Positions 11,526 through 22,872 of a DNA stretch of 64,000 bases are shown here, one piece after another. A program made the position numbers and the translations under genes. The notes under the pieces were generated by a model. It searched no databases. It was not told where the DNA came from and saw nothing but the letters and a program-made list of their open reading frames with translations. The stretch comes from Cladocopium goreaui (lineage: Eukaryota > Sar > Dinophyceae > Suessiales > Symbiodiniaceae). Within the stretch, counting starts at the first letter, position 1, and the number at the start of each line of letters is the position of its first letter. The stretch spans positions 12,501-76,500 of the forward strand of contig CAMXCT020000499.1 in assembly GCA_947184155.2 (NCBI GenBank), in the 5' to 3' direction.

Positions 11526-12225
11526 CATATACCGGTGTGAATTTCCTCTAGGATTTCAGGGGGGTCAACCCCCCTAAGAAGGACTGATTTTCTGGCGCGA
11601 AACTTCTTCGATTTTGATGAAAGGCTGCTTTTATCAACCCCCTGATTTTCTACAGAACAACTTTTGGAGACCTCTGAGTCGGGAGACCCTGATTTTCTGG
11701 GTAGCTTAAGTGCCCAAAATCCAGGAGCATAAGTTTCGCATCTCTGGGAGGACGTTCCTAGATTTTCTAGTGGTCCCTGATTTTCTAGAGGGGCACTGGT
11801 AGGTCATTTTGTTTTGTTTAAACATGCTTAAAATATATATATATATACCCCAAAAAAAATCCACTCCATTATCAGGACCCCCGGGGGTCCGCCAAAACCA
11901 TTTTTTTGGACAGCCTAAGTGCCTGCAAAGATGCCCAATGCAGGTTCCTCTAGAAAAATGGAACCATTCCCCGGAAGTTGTTTTCAAAAAAAATGATTTC
12001 GTAATTTCAACATTACGCAATTCAAGCAGGGTGATGTTTTTCCAAGAAAAAATGCTATCCATAGCTTCGAAAATGCGCTTCTTGGGGGTTGCTATTTTTC
12101 TAGGGTACCTCAAATTGGTTTGATGTCTGTAGCTAGGTTTTCTTGGGTCCCTAATTTGTACAACATTCATTTTCTAGTAGAAAATCACAGGCCCCAACCT
12201 GACCCGGTGAACTCGCACAGGGTTA
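11526..12225. other. Non-repetitive ~700-bp segment inside the CAACTA array
   Basis: Unique sequence interrupts an otherwise continuous CAACTA-type array, so it is either an insertion or an unrelated spacer. It holds several GATTTTCTNG words and a GGGGGGTCAACCCCCC snapback at 11559-11574. No coding frame is convincing. Confidence 0.5.
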
Positions 12226-12800
12226 CTACCATTACACAACTACAACTACAGCAACTACTACAATTTACATTACAACTGCAGCTGCAACTACAACTGCAGC
12301 TACAACTACCACCTCAACTACAATTACCACTATCTACCACTACAACTACCATTGCAACTTCAACTACAACTGCAATTACCGTTTTACAACGCTACAACTA
12401 AAACTACATGTGCAACTGCAACCACAACTACAACTACAACTACCACTACCACTTCATTACACTAGACTACAACTGCAACTACAACTACAACTTCAACTAC
12501 AAGTGCAACTACAACTACGACTACCACTACTACTACCAGTAAACTACACCTCAACTACAACTACAACTTCAACTTCAACTACACTACTACAACAACAATT
12601 ACCATTAAACTACACTAGAGCTACAACTACAACTACACTACAACTACAACCCCTACAACTATTGCAATTACTGCAGTTACTACAATTGCGACAACTACAA
12701 CTTCAACTACAATCCAAATACACTACAGCTACAACTAGAGCTACAACATTACAACTTCAACAACATGAACTCTCCACTACAACTACAACTAAAATTACAT
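12226..12800 (+). repeat. CAACTA-type array, part 2
   Basis: Continuation of the same satellite. It ends where dispersed repeat copy b starts. Confidence 0.9.
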
Positions 12801-12821
12801 AGCACTTCGCTACACCACACT

Positions 12822-13010
12822 GCATCCTGCAGTTGTGGTTGTGGGTGAGGCGACCATTGCAACCATTCCAAAAATCACAACCACCTTCCGGTCTATCAGT
12901 GGGTTCGCTCTGCCATCCATGCATCACAACAACTCACCTCTCCTTTATTTTCCTATCTTTGAAACTTCCGCCACCGCCTTGTGCGGTACTACTGGCATAT
13001 ACATGCGTAC
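12822..13010 (+). repeat. Dispersed repeat, copy b (pairs with 64-240)
   Basis: Same repeat as 64-240 and in the same position downstream of a CTACAA array. Confidence 0.75.
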
Positions 13011-13429
13011 TGCACATTAATGCATCTGTCCTGTTTTCTTGAGATTTCCTCCAACAATTTCAAGATTGACAAGCAGCGCCTTTTCCATTGCCGTTGCAGC
13101 GAAGCCACCCCTCCCCGCCCAGTGTCGCATAAAGCGCGTGCATACATGCAGCATTCTGGAGTACAAGTAACATCAAGCCTGTGAAATGAGCATTCGTGTG
13201 CAAGAAACAAAGATCCAACATGAGCCTGGTCCGACAACGACTTGTCCGAAAAGGACGAGCTTCTTTATTTCGTGCCAAAGGTTCAACAGGGTTTTAAGAC
13301 TTAACGCCCTATATTATGTTGCATTCTTGTCTCATGGCTTCCAAAATTTGCTCCCCTTTGCCTGCAAATTTTCCTGCCCTGCATGGTTTCCATTTTGTTT
13401 TTTTTGTTGGGCGTTGGACGTTTTGATTC

Positions 13430-13665
13430 CAACAGGCTATGCAGTCCAGAAACGGCATCATAGCCATCATAGAAACCATCAAAGCAATCAGCACAGCGAT
13501 CACCATATCCACCATATCCATTAACAAAGCCATCATCATAGCCAATATCACGGCCATCATCATCGCCGTCATCATAGCCATCGCTGTCGCCCTCATCGCC
13601 CTCATCGTCGTTGTGGTCGTTGTTGTTGTTGCCGTGGCCGGTGCCATCGCCACAATCACAAGGAA
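13430..13665. repeat. CAT/CGTCAT-rich imperfect repeat
   Basis: Plus strand is built of CATCATAGCCATCAT-like words. The minus strand reads as an Asp/Gly-rich frame and another frame as Ala/Met-rich, as expected from an imperfect trinucleotide repeat. Not called as a gene. Confidence 0.7.
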
Positions 13666-13862
13666 CATTATCCAATTTCATCCACGTCATTATCATTCTA
13701 CTCCTTCTTCTCCTTATTCGCTTCGCCATCAGCATTCTTGGTGCTCTCGTATGTCATTATCCGTACTTTTTGGATCTTCTGGGCCTTGTGCCGCAAACTT
13801 CTGCAGCTCCTCATTTTCTCATGCCGCATCTCTCTACTTCGCGCCTCCCTTTTCTTTTGCGT

Positions 13863-14267
13863 TCAAGACTTCATCCCCAATAATGGTGTATCCTGATTAG
13901 TGTCTAGGGTGGCTATTGTTGCCAAATTTTCCAAATTATTCAGGACCCCGGCAATGTTTGGAAGGTTCACTATTCTGGCAAGAATTCTTGGGAGACCAAT
14001 TGTTCCGCCCAAAAAAAATTGATGTAAAGAAAAAATGTACACTTTTTCTGGAAAAAATATTGCTTGCCTCCCTGTCCCAAAGGAATCAGACAGCTTATTA
14101 AACCCTTGTTCGAAAAACAGTTTTACCACAAAATTCCACGCACTGGGCCATGAGAGGGTCCAGTTCACTAATGTAAGTTTGCCCTCAGGGTTCACAATTG
14201 CAGCAAACTTTTTCCAGAGCTGATCCTGGAGCCCAAGAGAAGAAAGAAACACATGGTTCAAAAGCAA
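13863..14267 (-). CDS. Unidentified protein-like open frame
   Basis: A 134-codon minus-strand frame has normal composition and no internal repeats. Central WNFVVKLFFEQGFNKLSDSF is followed by a hydrophobic stretch (FSLHQFFLGGTIGLPRIL). It ends next to the CAT-rich repeat, and a CT tract lies upstream at 14337-14490. No start signal or intron can be fixed. It could be an exon of a host gene or part of an old repeat. Family not recognised. Confidence 0.25.
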   Translation of the reverse strand: MLLNHVFLSSLGLQDQLWKKFAAIVNPEGKLTLVNWTLSWPSAWNFVVKLFFEQGFNKLSDSFGTGRQAIFFPEKVYIFSLHQFFLGGTIGLPRILARIVNLPNIAGVLNNLENLATIATLDTNQDTPLLGMKS

Positions 14268-14336
14268 TTGAAAAGTTCAAAGCCAAAGCCTTTCCCAAAA
14301 GACTCAAATCGCTTATTCAACCCTTACAAAAGCAAC

Positions 14337-14492
14337 CGATTCTTTCTCTTTCTTTTTTCTCTTTCTTTTTCTCTTTTCCTTTCTCTTTCTCTCCCTCTTC
14401 CTCTCTCTCTCTGTTCCTCTTCCTTTTCTTCTTCCTCACTCTCTCTCTTTCTCTTTCTCTCGCTCCCTTTCTCTTTCTCTTTTTACGTTTTC
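14337..14492 (+). repeat. CT-rich low-complexity tract
   Basis: TTTCTC/CTCTCT sequence; the complementary Arg/Glu/Lys frame is an artefact. Confidence 0.85.
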
Positions 14493-15570
14493 CTTGAAAA
14501 AACTTAAGGTGGAAAAGGTATACAACGCAATCAACATGCTGAACCCCACTCACTACAAGTACTACAAGTATCACAAGCTCATCGGCAAAAACAAAAGGTT
14601 TAATTAGATTTCGATTGTCGCCAACTGAAGTCGTTACTTAAATGTGGGGTCGTATTTGTTCTGGGGAACCGCTTTTTTGCACCCAGCGGGTATAGCTATT
14701 TGATCTATTGCTTGGGGGAGGAGGGTGACAAATCAGGACGAAACATTACCTTTCTTATCTTTTCTTTACCTTTCTTTTTCCCTTGCTTCAAAACTTCCAA
14801 AGGCTTAGCATTTAAAAGAGATATTGCAAGCAAAGATTTGTGCTGCATTCCACGGGACAGTTTCGAGGGCCAGGTGCACAGAGGCGCTGTGCAAAGAAGA
14901 AGTCTGTGGACTCCAGCAATAGTCTCGGCATGTCACAGTCCAAATATGTCCAGAAATATCCAGAGCACAACCTTAAGGTCGCTTCCCTTGGCTGAGTGCG
15001 GGGAGATCCGGCAGGAGATCAGAACACCCGAAACTCAGGCAGGAGAGCCGGAAAGAGCCGGGAACATTCACTGAATTGGCGGAGCTGGCGAGATTTTGAA
15101 GGGCTAGAACGCATGCAAGACAGGGCTGTGTAGGACTGGCCAACGAACATCAACGAACCACTTGTTGCCATCAACCCAAACAAGCAGATAACACCACTCC
15201 AGGCGGGCCGGTTGTTCAATAATTTTCTGTAGGGCATATTGATCTGAATGTTCTGAGCGCGTTTGTATTCAGAAATGCTTATGCATTTTTATGCCTTGCT
15301 GCTCTGGATTGGAGGGCGGTGTTCTGGCAATTGATTTGGCGAGCGATCTACTGTAGCAATTGAAGGGCGTGCCTCAAGCTTTGCTACCAGTATAATGTTG
15401 GATGGACAATAGTAAACGAGGGTCCCCCCCCTATTTTTTTTTTTAAGGGGGGGGTCTGCTTTGCAATAGTAAATCGAAAATCCCAACTCTTCCCCAAAGG
15501 CTTCTGTAAGGTTTTGACAAATCCTCTCTTTTCTGATGGGCTCTGATGGGATCTTCATTGGATTCTGATA
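14493..15570. other. No gene seen
   Basis: Unique sequence with a C-run/G-run snapback at 15424-15454. Sequence near 15394-15416 recurs inverted near 25570. Confidence 0.4.
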
Positions 15571-15722
15571 GGAAGAAGGGAAAAATGCCTGCTAGAGCCA
15601 GGAAGGTTGTTTCTTATTGCAAGTGCTAATTCCAGTTTTTAATTGCAAATGCAAGGACCTGCAAGGGGGTACCCTTTGTGGACCTGTTTTTTGCAATTTT
15701 TTAAAAGGGTTTTAAAAAATAA
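15571..15722 (+). repeat. Dispersed ~150-bp repeat (related to 24.65-25.31 kb array)
   Basis: From GAAGGGAAAAATGCCTGCTA through AATTGCAAATGCAAGGACCT to TTTTGCAATTTTTTAAAAGG it matches the distal half of each unit in the array at 24651-25312. Confidence 0.85.
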
Positions 15723-15898
15723 GCCCAAAGAGTATCCCCAACAGCGAGAAACAAAAACAGCTGCCAAACAATGAGTGAAGTATGTTTATTGCCCCGCCCT
15801 TTTTACTCTAGAGATCGGGCGTGCAAGGTGCAATCACAGCACAAACACTTTATGAAAACACGCTTTTCCAAAAGCGTTTGCAATACTGTGGCCAGTAT

Positions 15899-15944
15899 GC
15901 CCGAAGCTCGTGCGAAGGGTTTTCTTCCCAAAGAATTGCTGCCC
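15899..15944 (+). repeat. Diverged head sequence before a CATC array
   Basis: CCCGAAGCTCGTGCGAAGGG, then TTTTC and AATTGCTGCC, resembles the module heads at 2053 and 25625 and especially that at 31761. A CTACAT/CATCAC array begins within 20 bp. Confidence 0.6.
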
Positions 15945-15959
15945 GCCTCACTCTTCGCT

Positions 15960-16575
15960 TCATCTACCTAACATACATCATCCACATCTCTTATGTCCTT
16001 TACATCTTCTTTACCATCTTCTACACCATCTTCTCTAGATCTACATCTACATCTGCACCATCATCATCATCATCACCATCATCATCACCATCACCATCAT
16101 CACCATCATCATAATCATCATCACCTACATCTGTCTCACCTACATTATCTACACCACCTACACATTTCTCCATCAACCTCATCTTTATGATATGACATGC
16201 TTTATCTACAACACATACATTGCCTACATCATCATCACCTACATCACTACATCCTCTACATCACTACATCACCCACATCACCTACATCTTCTGCACCATC
16301 TTTTCCCTACATCATCACCGTCATCATCATTATCATCATCATCACCACCACCACCACCATCATCATCTATCTCACCTACACCATCTACATCACCTACACA
16401 ATCTTTTTCCATCTGCCTCATCTACATGACATACATCGTCTACAACGCATACATGACCTACATCATCACCTATATCACTGCATCCTCTACATCACCTACA
16501 TCTTCAAGCCTATCTAACCTTACATCACTTACAACATCATCCTCATCATCTACAACATAGACAGCATCACCTACA
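15960..16575 (+). repeat. CTACAT/CATCAC composite microsatellite
   Basis: Blocks of CATCATCAC alternate with CTACATCATCAC and CACCTACATC. Two similar ~230-bp super-units start near 15968 and 16200. Confidence 0.9.
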
Positions 16576-16620
16576 TCAGCTACAGGTGATCAACTTCTAG
16601 GAAACTCCTACAAAACTTGA

Positions 16621-16772
16621 ACTAGACGACGGTTGGCCTGAGAGCGAAAAAATGTTTTTCACACAGCTCTGAGTATGGTAGTCGTAAAAAATAGTCGGTG
16701 AATGGCTGGTGAATTTTAAATGAGCGATGGAGGATAAGTTGTGAAAAGTAGGATTGATTCAGAAGAGGATAC
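16621..16772 (-). repeat. Dispersed CT-associated repeat, inverted copy
   Basis: Reverse complement of the repeat at 4646-4800 and 5877-6066, including the CTAGACGACGG tail. Its other end abuts the 16-bp array of the inverted module 2. Confidence 0.85.
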
Positions 16773-16777
16773 ATGTC

Positions 16778-17645
16778 ACAGACACTTTTACACACAGACG
16801 CTTTGACACACAGACGCTTTGACACACAGACGCTTTTACACACAGACGCTTTTACACCCAGAGGCTTTTACACACAGACGCTTTTACACACAGAGGCTTT
16901 TACACACAGTCGCTTTTACACACAGACGCTTTTTCCACAGACACTTTTACACACACACTTTTACACACAAAGGCTTTTACACACAGAGGCTTTTACACAC
17001 AGAAACTTCCACACACAGACACTTTTACGCACACGCGCTTTTACACACAGAGGCTTTTACACACAGACACTTTTACACACAGGCACTTTTACACACAGAG
17101 GCTTTTACACACAGACACTTTTACACACAGACGCTTTTACACACAGACGCTTTTACACACAGACGCTTTGACACACAGACGCTTTTTCCACAGACACTTT
17201 TACACACAGACACTTTTACACACAAAGGCTTTTACACACAGAGGCTTTTACACACAGAAACTTCCACACACAGACACTTTTACGCACACGCGCTTTTACA
17301 CACAGAGGCTTTTACACACAGACACTTTTACACACAGGCACTTTTACACACAGAGGCTTTTACACACAGACACTTTTACACACAGACGCTTTTACACACA
17401 GACGCTTTTACACACAGACGCTTTGACACACAGACGCTTTTACACACAGACGCTTTTACACACAGACGATTTTACACACAGATGCTTTTACACCCAGAGG
17501 CTTTTACACACAGACGCTTTTACACACAGACGCTTTCAAACACAGAAGCTTTTACACACAGACTCCTTACAGAGACCTTTGCACACAGAAACTTTCACAC
17601 ACAGAAACTCCTTTACACACAAACGCTTTCACATACAGAGACTGG
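16778..17645 (-). repeat. 16-bp satellite array, module 2 (inverted)
   Basis: Reverse complement of the AAAAGCGTCTGTGTGT satellite. Two internal ~225-bp super-units (near 16933 and 17190) share the same order of variant units, so part of the array is duplicated. Confidence 0.95.
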
Positions 17646-18560
17646 ACCCGTGAAATCGCAATTTTCCCTCAGTTTTTGACGTCCAACGTCCATTTCGTGC
17701 AAAAGGGTTGCGATGGACTAACTAAAATCGCAATTTTACTTCAGTTTTTGACGTCCAACGTCCATTTCGTGCGAAAAGGTTGCGATGGACTAACTAAATC
17801 GCAATTTACTTCAAGTTTTTGACGTCCAACGTCCATTTCGTGTGGAAAGTGTTTCGCTATCAACTAAAATCGCAATTTTACTTCAGTTTTTGACGTCCAA
17901 CGTCCATTTCGTGTGCGAAAGGTTGCGATGACTAACTAAAATCGCAATTTTACTTCAGTTTTTGACGGCCACGTCCATTTTTTCCGTGCGAAAGGGTTGC
18001 GATGACAAAAATCGCAATTTTACCTCAGTTTTTGACGTCCAACGCCCATTTCGTGCGAAAGGGTTGCGATGGACTAACTAAAATCGCACTTTTACCTCAG
18101 TTTTTGACGTCCAACGTCCATTGGGTTACGATTGACACCTCAAAATCGCAATTTTGACCTCAGTTTTTGACGTCCAACGTCCATTTTGTGCGAAAGGGTT
18201 GCGATGGATAACTAAAATCGCAATTTTACTTCAGTTTTTGACGTCCAACGTCCATTTCGTGCGAAAGGGTTGCGATGGACTAACTAAAATCGCAATTTTA
18301 CTTCAGTTTTTGACGTCCAACGTCCATTTCGTGTGAAAGGGTTGCGATGGACTAACTAAAATCGCAATTTTACTTCAGTTTTTGACGTCCAACGTCCATT
18401 TCGTGCGAAAGGGTTGCGATGGATCAACTAAAATCGCAATTTTACTTCAGTTTTTGACGTCCAACGTCCATTTCGTGCGAAAGGGTTGCGATGGACTAAC
18501 TAAAATCGCAATTTTACTTCAGTTTTTGACGTCCAACGTCCATTTCGTGCGAAAGGGTAG
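17646..18560 (-). repeat. 72-bp satellite array, module 2 (inverted)
   Basis: GACGTCCAACGTCC recurs about every 70 bp. Units at 17770-18010 carry small deletions and insertions, whereas those at 18150-18560 are uniform. Confidence 0.95.
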
Positions 18561-18632
18561 CGTTTCGTGGCGCTCCGGCGGCACCGCCCCCGCCTTAAGA
18601 GAGAGATAGAAAGAAGAGCGAGAGGAGATCTG
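18556..18632 (-). repeat. Linker of module 2 (inverted)
   Basis: Reverse complement of the linker at 3281-3345 (GCGTTTCGTGGCGCTCCGGC, then the AGAGCGAGAG tract). Confidence 0.85.
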
Positions 18633-18807
18633 CAGATGTGAAGGTGTGAAGATGTAGATCTGCAGATGTGAAGGTGTGAAGATGTAGATCAGCAAATGTG
18701 AAGGTGTGAAGATGTAGATCAGCAGGTGTGAGGGTGTGAAGATGTAGATCAGCAAATGTGAAGGTGTGAAGATGTAGATCAGCAGATGTGAGGGTGTGAA
18801 GATGTAT
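18633..18807 (-). repeat. 30-bp satellite array, module 2 (inverted, ~6 units)
   Basis: Reverse complement of the 30-bp unit, with AGATCTGCAGATGTGAAGG and AGATCAGCAGATGTGAGGG variants. Much shorter than in module 1. Confidence 0.95.
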
Positions 18808-18858
18808 ATAACGGCTGCTTTTTTACGAAGAACCCTTCGCAGGCGCTCTCGGGAAAAA
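18808..18858 (-). repeat. Head sequence of module 2 (inverted)
   Basis: ACGGCTGCTTTTTTACGAAG followed by AACCCTTCGCAGGCGCTCTC is the reverse complement of the heads at 2053 and 25625. It marks the outer end of module 2 and faces the diverged module beginning about 180 bp further on. Confidence 0.85.
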
Positions 18859-19035
18859 TGTCATTTACACAGGAGTTGACTTGCAGGTGATCCACTTCTA
18901 CTTGAACTCCTACAAGACTCCTGCCTGCAAGGTCATTTGCACAGAAATTGTTACACAGGAGTTGCTACACAGGAGTTCAGCTAACTTCCAGGGGATCAAA
19001 TTGTATGTGAACCCCTGCAAAATCAGACTTCTCCA
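18859..19035 (+). other. Short spacer with ACAGGAGTT words
   Basis: ACAGGAGTTG occurs three times; part (GTGATCCACTTCTA, AACTCCTACAA) resembles 16588-16612. No gene. Confidence 0.4.
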
Positions 19036-19725
19036 GTTCTTCTATTTCTCTCTGGCGGCAGCGACAGCCAGGCGGTGGCTTACGAAACGTTACCCTCTGC
19101 GGCGTGTCGGACATCCAAACGTGTGGCGAAATGCGGGTCTTGTTTGTCCTTGGGCAACCCTCTGCGGAGATCGTGCGTTCATGTCGGATGGGCAAACATG
19201 TGGCGTGGTGAAATGCAAAACTTCTTTGCCCGCAGCAACCGTCCGCGGAGATCGTGCGTTTGGAACGCCCAAACATGTGGTGGAATGTGAATTTCTTTTG
19301 AGCACGGGCAACCCTCTGCAGAGATCGCGCAGGTCGGAGGGCCCGGCGCAGCCCCTTCGCACGAAATGAGGGTCAACCGTCAAAAACTTGTGTAAAATCG
19401 TGATTTTGAAAGTTCAGATGCAAGCGTGGCATGAAAGTCAAACGGCAATAACTGTGGGAAAACTGATTTTTTTAAACGTCAGATGCAAACGTTCAAGAAT
19501 TGGTGTCAAATTGCGACTTTATCCATTTTGGAACGTCAGGCACAACGGTTTCGCGCGAAAAAAAAACTGGTGTAAAATTGCGATTTTACAAGGTCAGGCG
19601 CAACCCTTTTACGCAAAATGATTGTCCAATGTCAAAAATTGCGATTTTCCAACGCCGGGTGCAACCCTTTCGCACGATCTGATGGCCGAACGTCAATAAC
19701 TTACGTAAAATTGCGATTTTTTGAA
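19036..19725 (+). repeat. Diverged module 2': linker plus 65-80-bp repeats
   Basis: A linker-like start (CTCTCTGGCGGC...TACGAAACGTTACCC) is followed by four ~65-80-bp units with ACCCTCTGCGGAGATCGTGC and CAAACATGTGG. Then come diverged 72-bp-type units (AAAATTGCGATTTTACAAGG, CGCAACCCTTTCGCACGA). The order equals that in modules 1-3, but sequence has drifted. Confidence 0.7.
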
Positions 19726-21158
19726 GTGTGTAAAAGCTGCTCTGTGGAATCGTTTTTTCTGTGGGAAAGCGTCTGTGTGTAAAGGCTTCTCTGTGTAAAA
19801 GCTTCTGTGCGTAAAAGCCTCCGTGTGTACAAGCTTCTGTGTATAAAGACTTCTGTGTGCAAAAGCTCCTGTGCTCAAAAGCTTCTCTGTGTAAAAGCTT
19901 CTGTGGAAAAGCTTGTGTGTGCGTGTAAAAGCTTCTGTGTGTAAAAGATTCTCTTTGTAAAGGCTTCTCTGCGTCAAAGCTTCTGTGATTCTCTGAAAAA
20001 CCATCTGTGTCTAAAAGCTTCTGTGTGTATAGGCGTGTATATGTCAAAGCATCTCTGGGTAAATTCTTCTGTGTGGAAAGGCACCTGTGTTCAAAAGCTT
20101 CTGTGTGTAGAAGCATTTGCCGCATCTGTGTGAAGAACTTTTGAGTAAATACCTCTCTGTGTAAAGACCTGTCTGCGTAAACGCTTGGGCATTTGCGTGT
20201 TTAAAGTTTCTGTGTGTATAAGATTGTATAAGCTGCTCTGTGCAAAGGCCTGTCTCTGTGAAAAGCTTCGGTGTGTAAAAGCTGCTCTGTGTAAACCCTG
20301 CTCTGCAAACAAGCTTCTATGCGTAAAAGCGTCTGTGTGTAAAAGCTCTGTGTGTAAAGGCGTGTGTGTAAAGCTTTTGTGTGTGTAAATGCCTCTGTGT
20401 ATAAAAGATGCTCTGTGTAGAGGCCTCTCTGTGTAAAAGCTTGTCTGTGTAAAGCTTATGTGTAAAAACTTCTGTGCGTAAGAGCCTGGGGCGTCTGTGT
20501 GCAAAAGCTGCTCTCTGCATCTCTGTGTAAAAGTGTCTGTGTGTAAAAGCTGCTCTGTGTAAAGGCCTCTCTGCGTCAAACCTTCGGTCTGTAAGCTCTG
20601 TGAACAAGCTTCTATGCGTAAAAGCGTTTGTGTGTAAAAGCTCTGTGTGTATGTAAAGCTGTTGTGCGCGTAAATGCTTCTGTGTAAAAAAAATGCTCTG
20701 TTTAGATGCTTCTCTGTGTAGAAGCTTCTCTGTGCAAAGCTTCCGTGTGAAAACCTCTGTGCGTAAAAGCCTCTCTGTGTAAAGGCCTCTCTGCATCAAA
20801 GCTGCTCCGCATAAACGCTGCTCTGTAAAACAAACTTGAGTGTAAAAGCTGGTCCGCGCAAAGGCTTCTCTGTGTGAAAGCTGCTGTATGTAAAAACCGT
20901 TTGTGCTCAAAGTTCCTTCCCGCAAACGCTTGTCTGTGAAAAAGCTTCTCTGTGCAAAATCTTCTTTGTGTAACAGCTTCTGTATGTGTAAAAGCTGCTC
21001 TGTTTAAAGGCTTCTCTGAGTAAAAGCTTCTGTGTGTAAAAGCTTCTGTATGGAAAAGCGTCTGTGTGCAAAAGCGTCTGTGTAAAAGCTGCTCTGTGTA
21101 AATCCCTCTCTGTGTAAAGGCTTCTGTGTGTAAAATCTTCTCTGTGTAATTTTTTCGC
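19726..21158 (+). repeat. 16-bp satellite array, diverged (module 2')
   Basis: GTGTAAAAGCTTCTGT-like units with CTGCTCTGTGTAAAGG variants; more diverged than the arrays of modules 1-3. Long His/Thr/Phe/Tyr/Arg frames on the minus strand are artefacts. Confidence 0.9.
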
Positions 21159-21284
21159 TGTGTGAAGACAACATGTCTTTTGATTCTGACTGTTGCTCAG
21201 GAGCAAACCCTCTGCGGGGACAAAGCAGGCATGAAATCGTGGATATATATGACATTTGACTTGCGTCAGCTATCATTCATAATC

Positions 21285-21360
21285 ATCTCCATCGCCATTC
21301 ATCCTCGTCATCGTCATCGCCATCATCATTGTCGTCATCATCATCAACATCATCATTTTT
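21285..21360 (+). repeat. CATC/CGTCAT microsatellite
   Basis: Short CATCGCCATCATCATTGTCG-type repeat after a unique spacer. Confidence 0.8.
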
Positions 21361-21489
21361 CGTGTGTATTATCTTCTCGTCTCCTCCCTCCTGCTTTCAT
21401 TCATGCGACGCTGTCGTCTAGTGTTTTTATCCATGTGCGAGTGCCATATCATTTTTTGAAGCAAAACTAGCTCTTCTTCAATCTCTCCG

Positions 21490-22590
21490 TTCCGTTATTA
21501 GAACATGTCTTCAAACTTTGCAGTATTCTGATTCAATGTTCTTGGAACCTTGCCTGGGCAACTGTTCTTGGACACATTGCTTGACACTTGTTTATCGGAA
21601 CCTTGCTTGGGAACCTGTTCTTGGGAGCCTTGCTTGGGAACCTGTTCTTGGGAGCCTACTCTTAGGAACCTGCTCTTGGGAGCATTGCCTGGTAACCGGC
21701 TATTGGGAACTCTCTCTCTCTTGGGAACCCGTTCTTGGAAACTTTGCCTGCTTGCTTCAAACCTGTTCATTGGGACCTTGCTCGGGAACCTGTTTTTCGT
21801 ATCTTTGCTTGGGAACCTTGTTTAGGAAGCTGTCCTTCGGAACCTTGCTTGGGATTCTGTTCTTGCTTCCAGCCTTGCTTGCAGATGTGCTTCGAAATTT
21901 CGCTTTGCAAGTTGTTCTTGGAAAGCTGTTCCTGGGAACATGAGCAACCTGAAACCATGCTTGGGAACGTGGTTGTGGGAACCGTGCTGGCAACCTATTG
22001 CTCGGAACCTTCCTAGAGAATTTGTTCTTGGAACCCGAACCAGTTCTTGGGAACCTGTTCTTTGAATGAACCCTTGCTTGGGAACCTGTTCTTGCGAAGC
22101 TTGCTTGCAAACCTTGCTTGGGGAGCTGTTCGTGGAAACCTTGCTTGGGAACCTGTTCCCAAGGACCTTGCTTGGTAAGCTACCCTGCAAGGAAACCTGT
22201 TCTTGGAACCCTTGCTTGGGAACTTGAGGCACTGTTCTTGGAACCCTTGCTTGTGAACCTGTTCTTGCGAACCTTGCCTGGGAACCTGGTCTTGCAAACC
22301 TTGCTTGGAAACCTGTTCCCAGGAACCTTGCCTGGAAACCCCTTGCTTGCGAACCTATTCTTTGGAACCTTTTTTGCAACCTTTTCTTGGAAACCTGTTC
22401 CTGGGAACCTTGCTTGGGAACCTTGCTTAGGAACATGTTCCTGGGAACCTTGCTTGGCAACTGTATCTGGAACCCTTGCTTGGGAACCTTGCCTGGGAAC
22501 CTGTTCTTGGGAATCGTTCCTGGTAACCTTGCTTGCAACCTGTTCCTAGAAAATTTGATTGGAAATCTTGTTCTTGGGGTGGCTGCAGAC
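21490..22590 (+). repeat. GGGAACCTTGCTT satellite, first block
   Basis: 13-14-bp units (TTGGGAACCTTGC and TGGGAACCTCTTCC) combine into ~27-bp pairs. This block is the most diverged. It ends at a GCAGACCCCACGCTTACG motif at 22574-22605. Confidence 0.9.
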
Positions 22591-22611
22591 CCCACGCTTA
22601 CGTACGCTGTT

Positions 22612-22872
22612 GGGGAAAAACGTTCCCAAGCAAGTTTCCAGGAAGAGGCTTCCAAGCAGGTATCCAGGAAGAGTTTCCCAAGCAAGGTTAAATTCTTAGG
22701 AACCGCTTGCAAGTACGGTTCCCAAAAACGGTTCCGAAGCAAGGTCCCCGGAACCGTTTCCAAGCAAGGTTCCAAGCAGGAACAAGGCTCGCAGGAACAA
22801 GTTCTCAAGCAAGCGTTCCCAGAAAGAGCTGGTTCCCAAGCAAAATTTCCAGGAGCAAGGGTTCCCAGGCAA
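22612..22872 (-). repeat. Inverted segment of the GGGAACC satellite
   Basis: Here the plus strand carries GTTCCCAAGCAAGG and TTCCAGGAAGAGG, the reverse complement of the neighbouring units. Orientation flips back at about 22873. Confidence 0.85.

Noticed and set aside
13060..13278. Overlapping Cys/Arg-rich frames on both strands
   Set aside because: Short, overlapping and without family resemblance, next to a dispersed repeat.
13301..13735. Asp/Gly-rich or Ala/Met-rich minus-strand proteins
   Set aside because: Two frames of an imperfect CAT-type repeat. No supporting flanking coding sequence.
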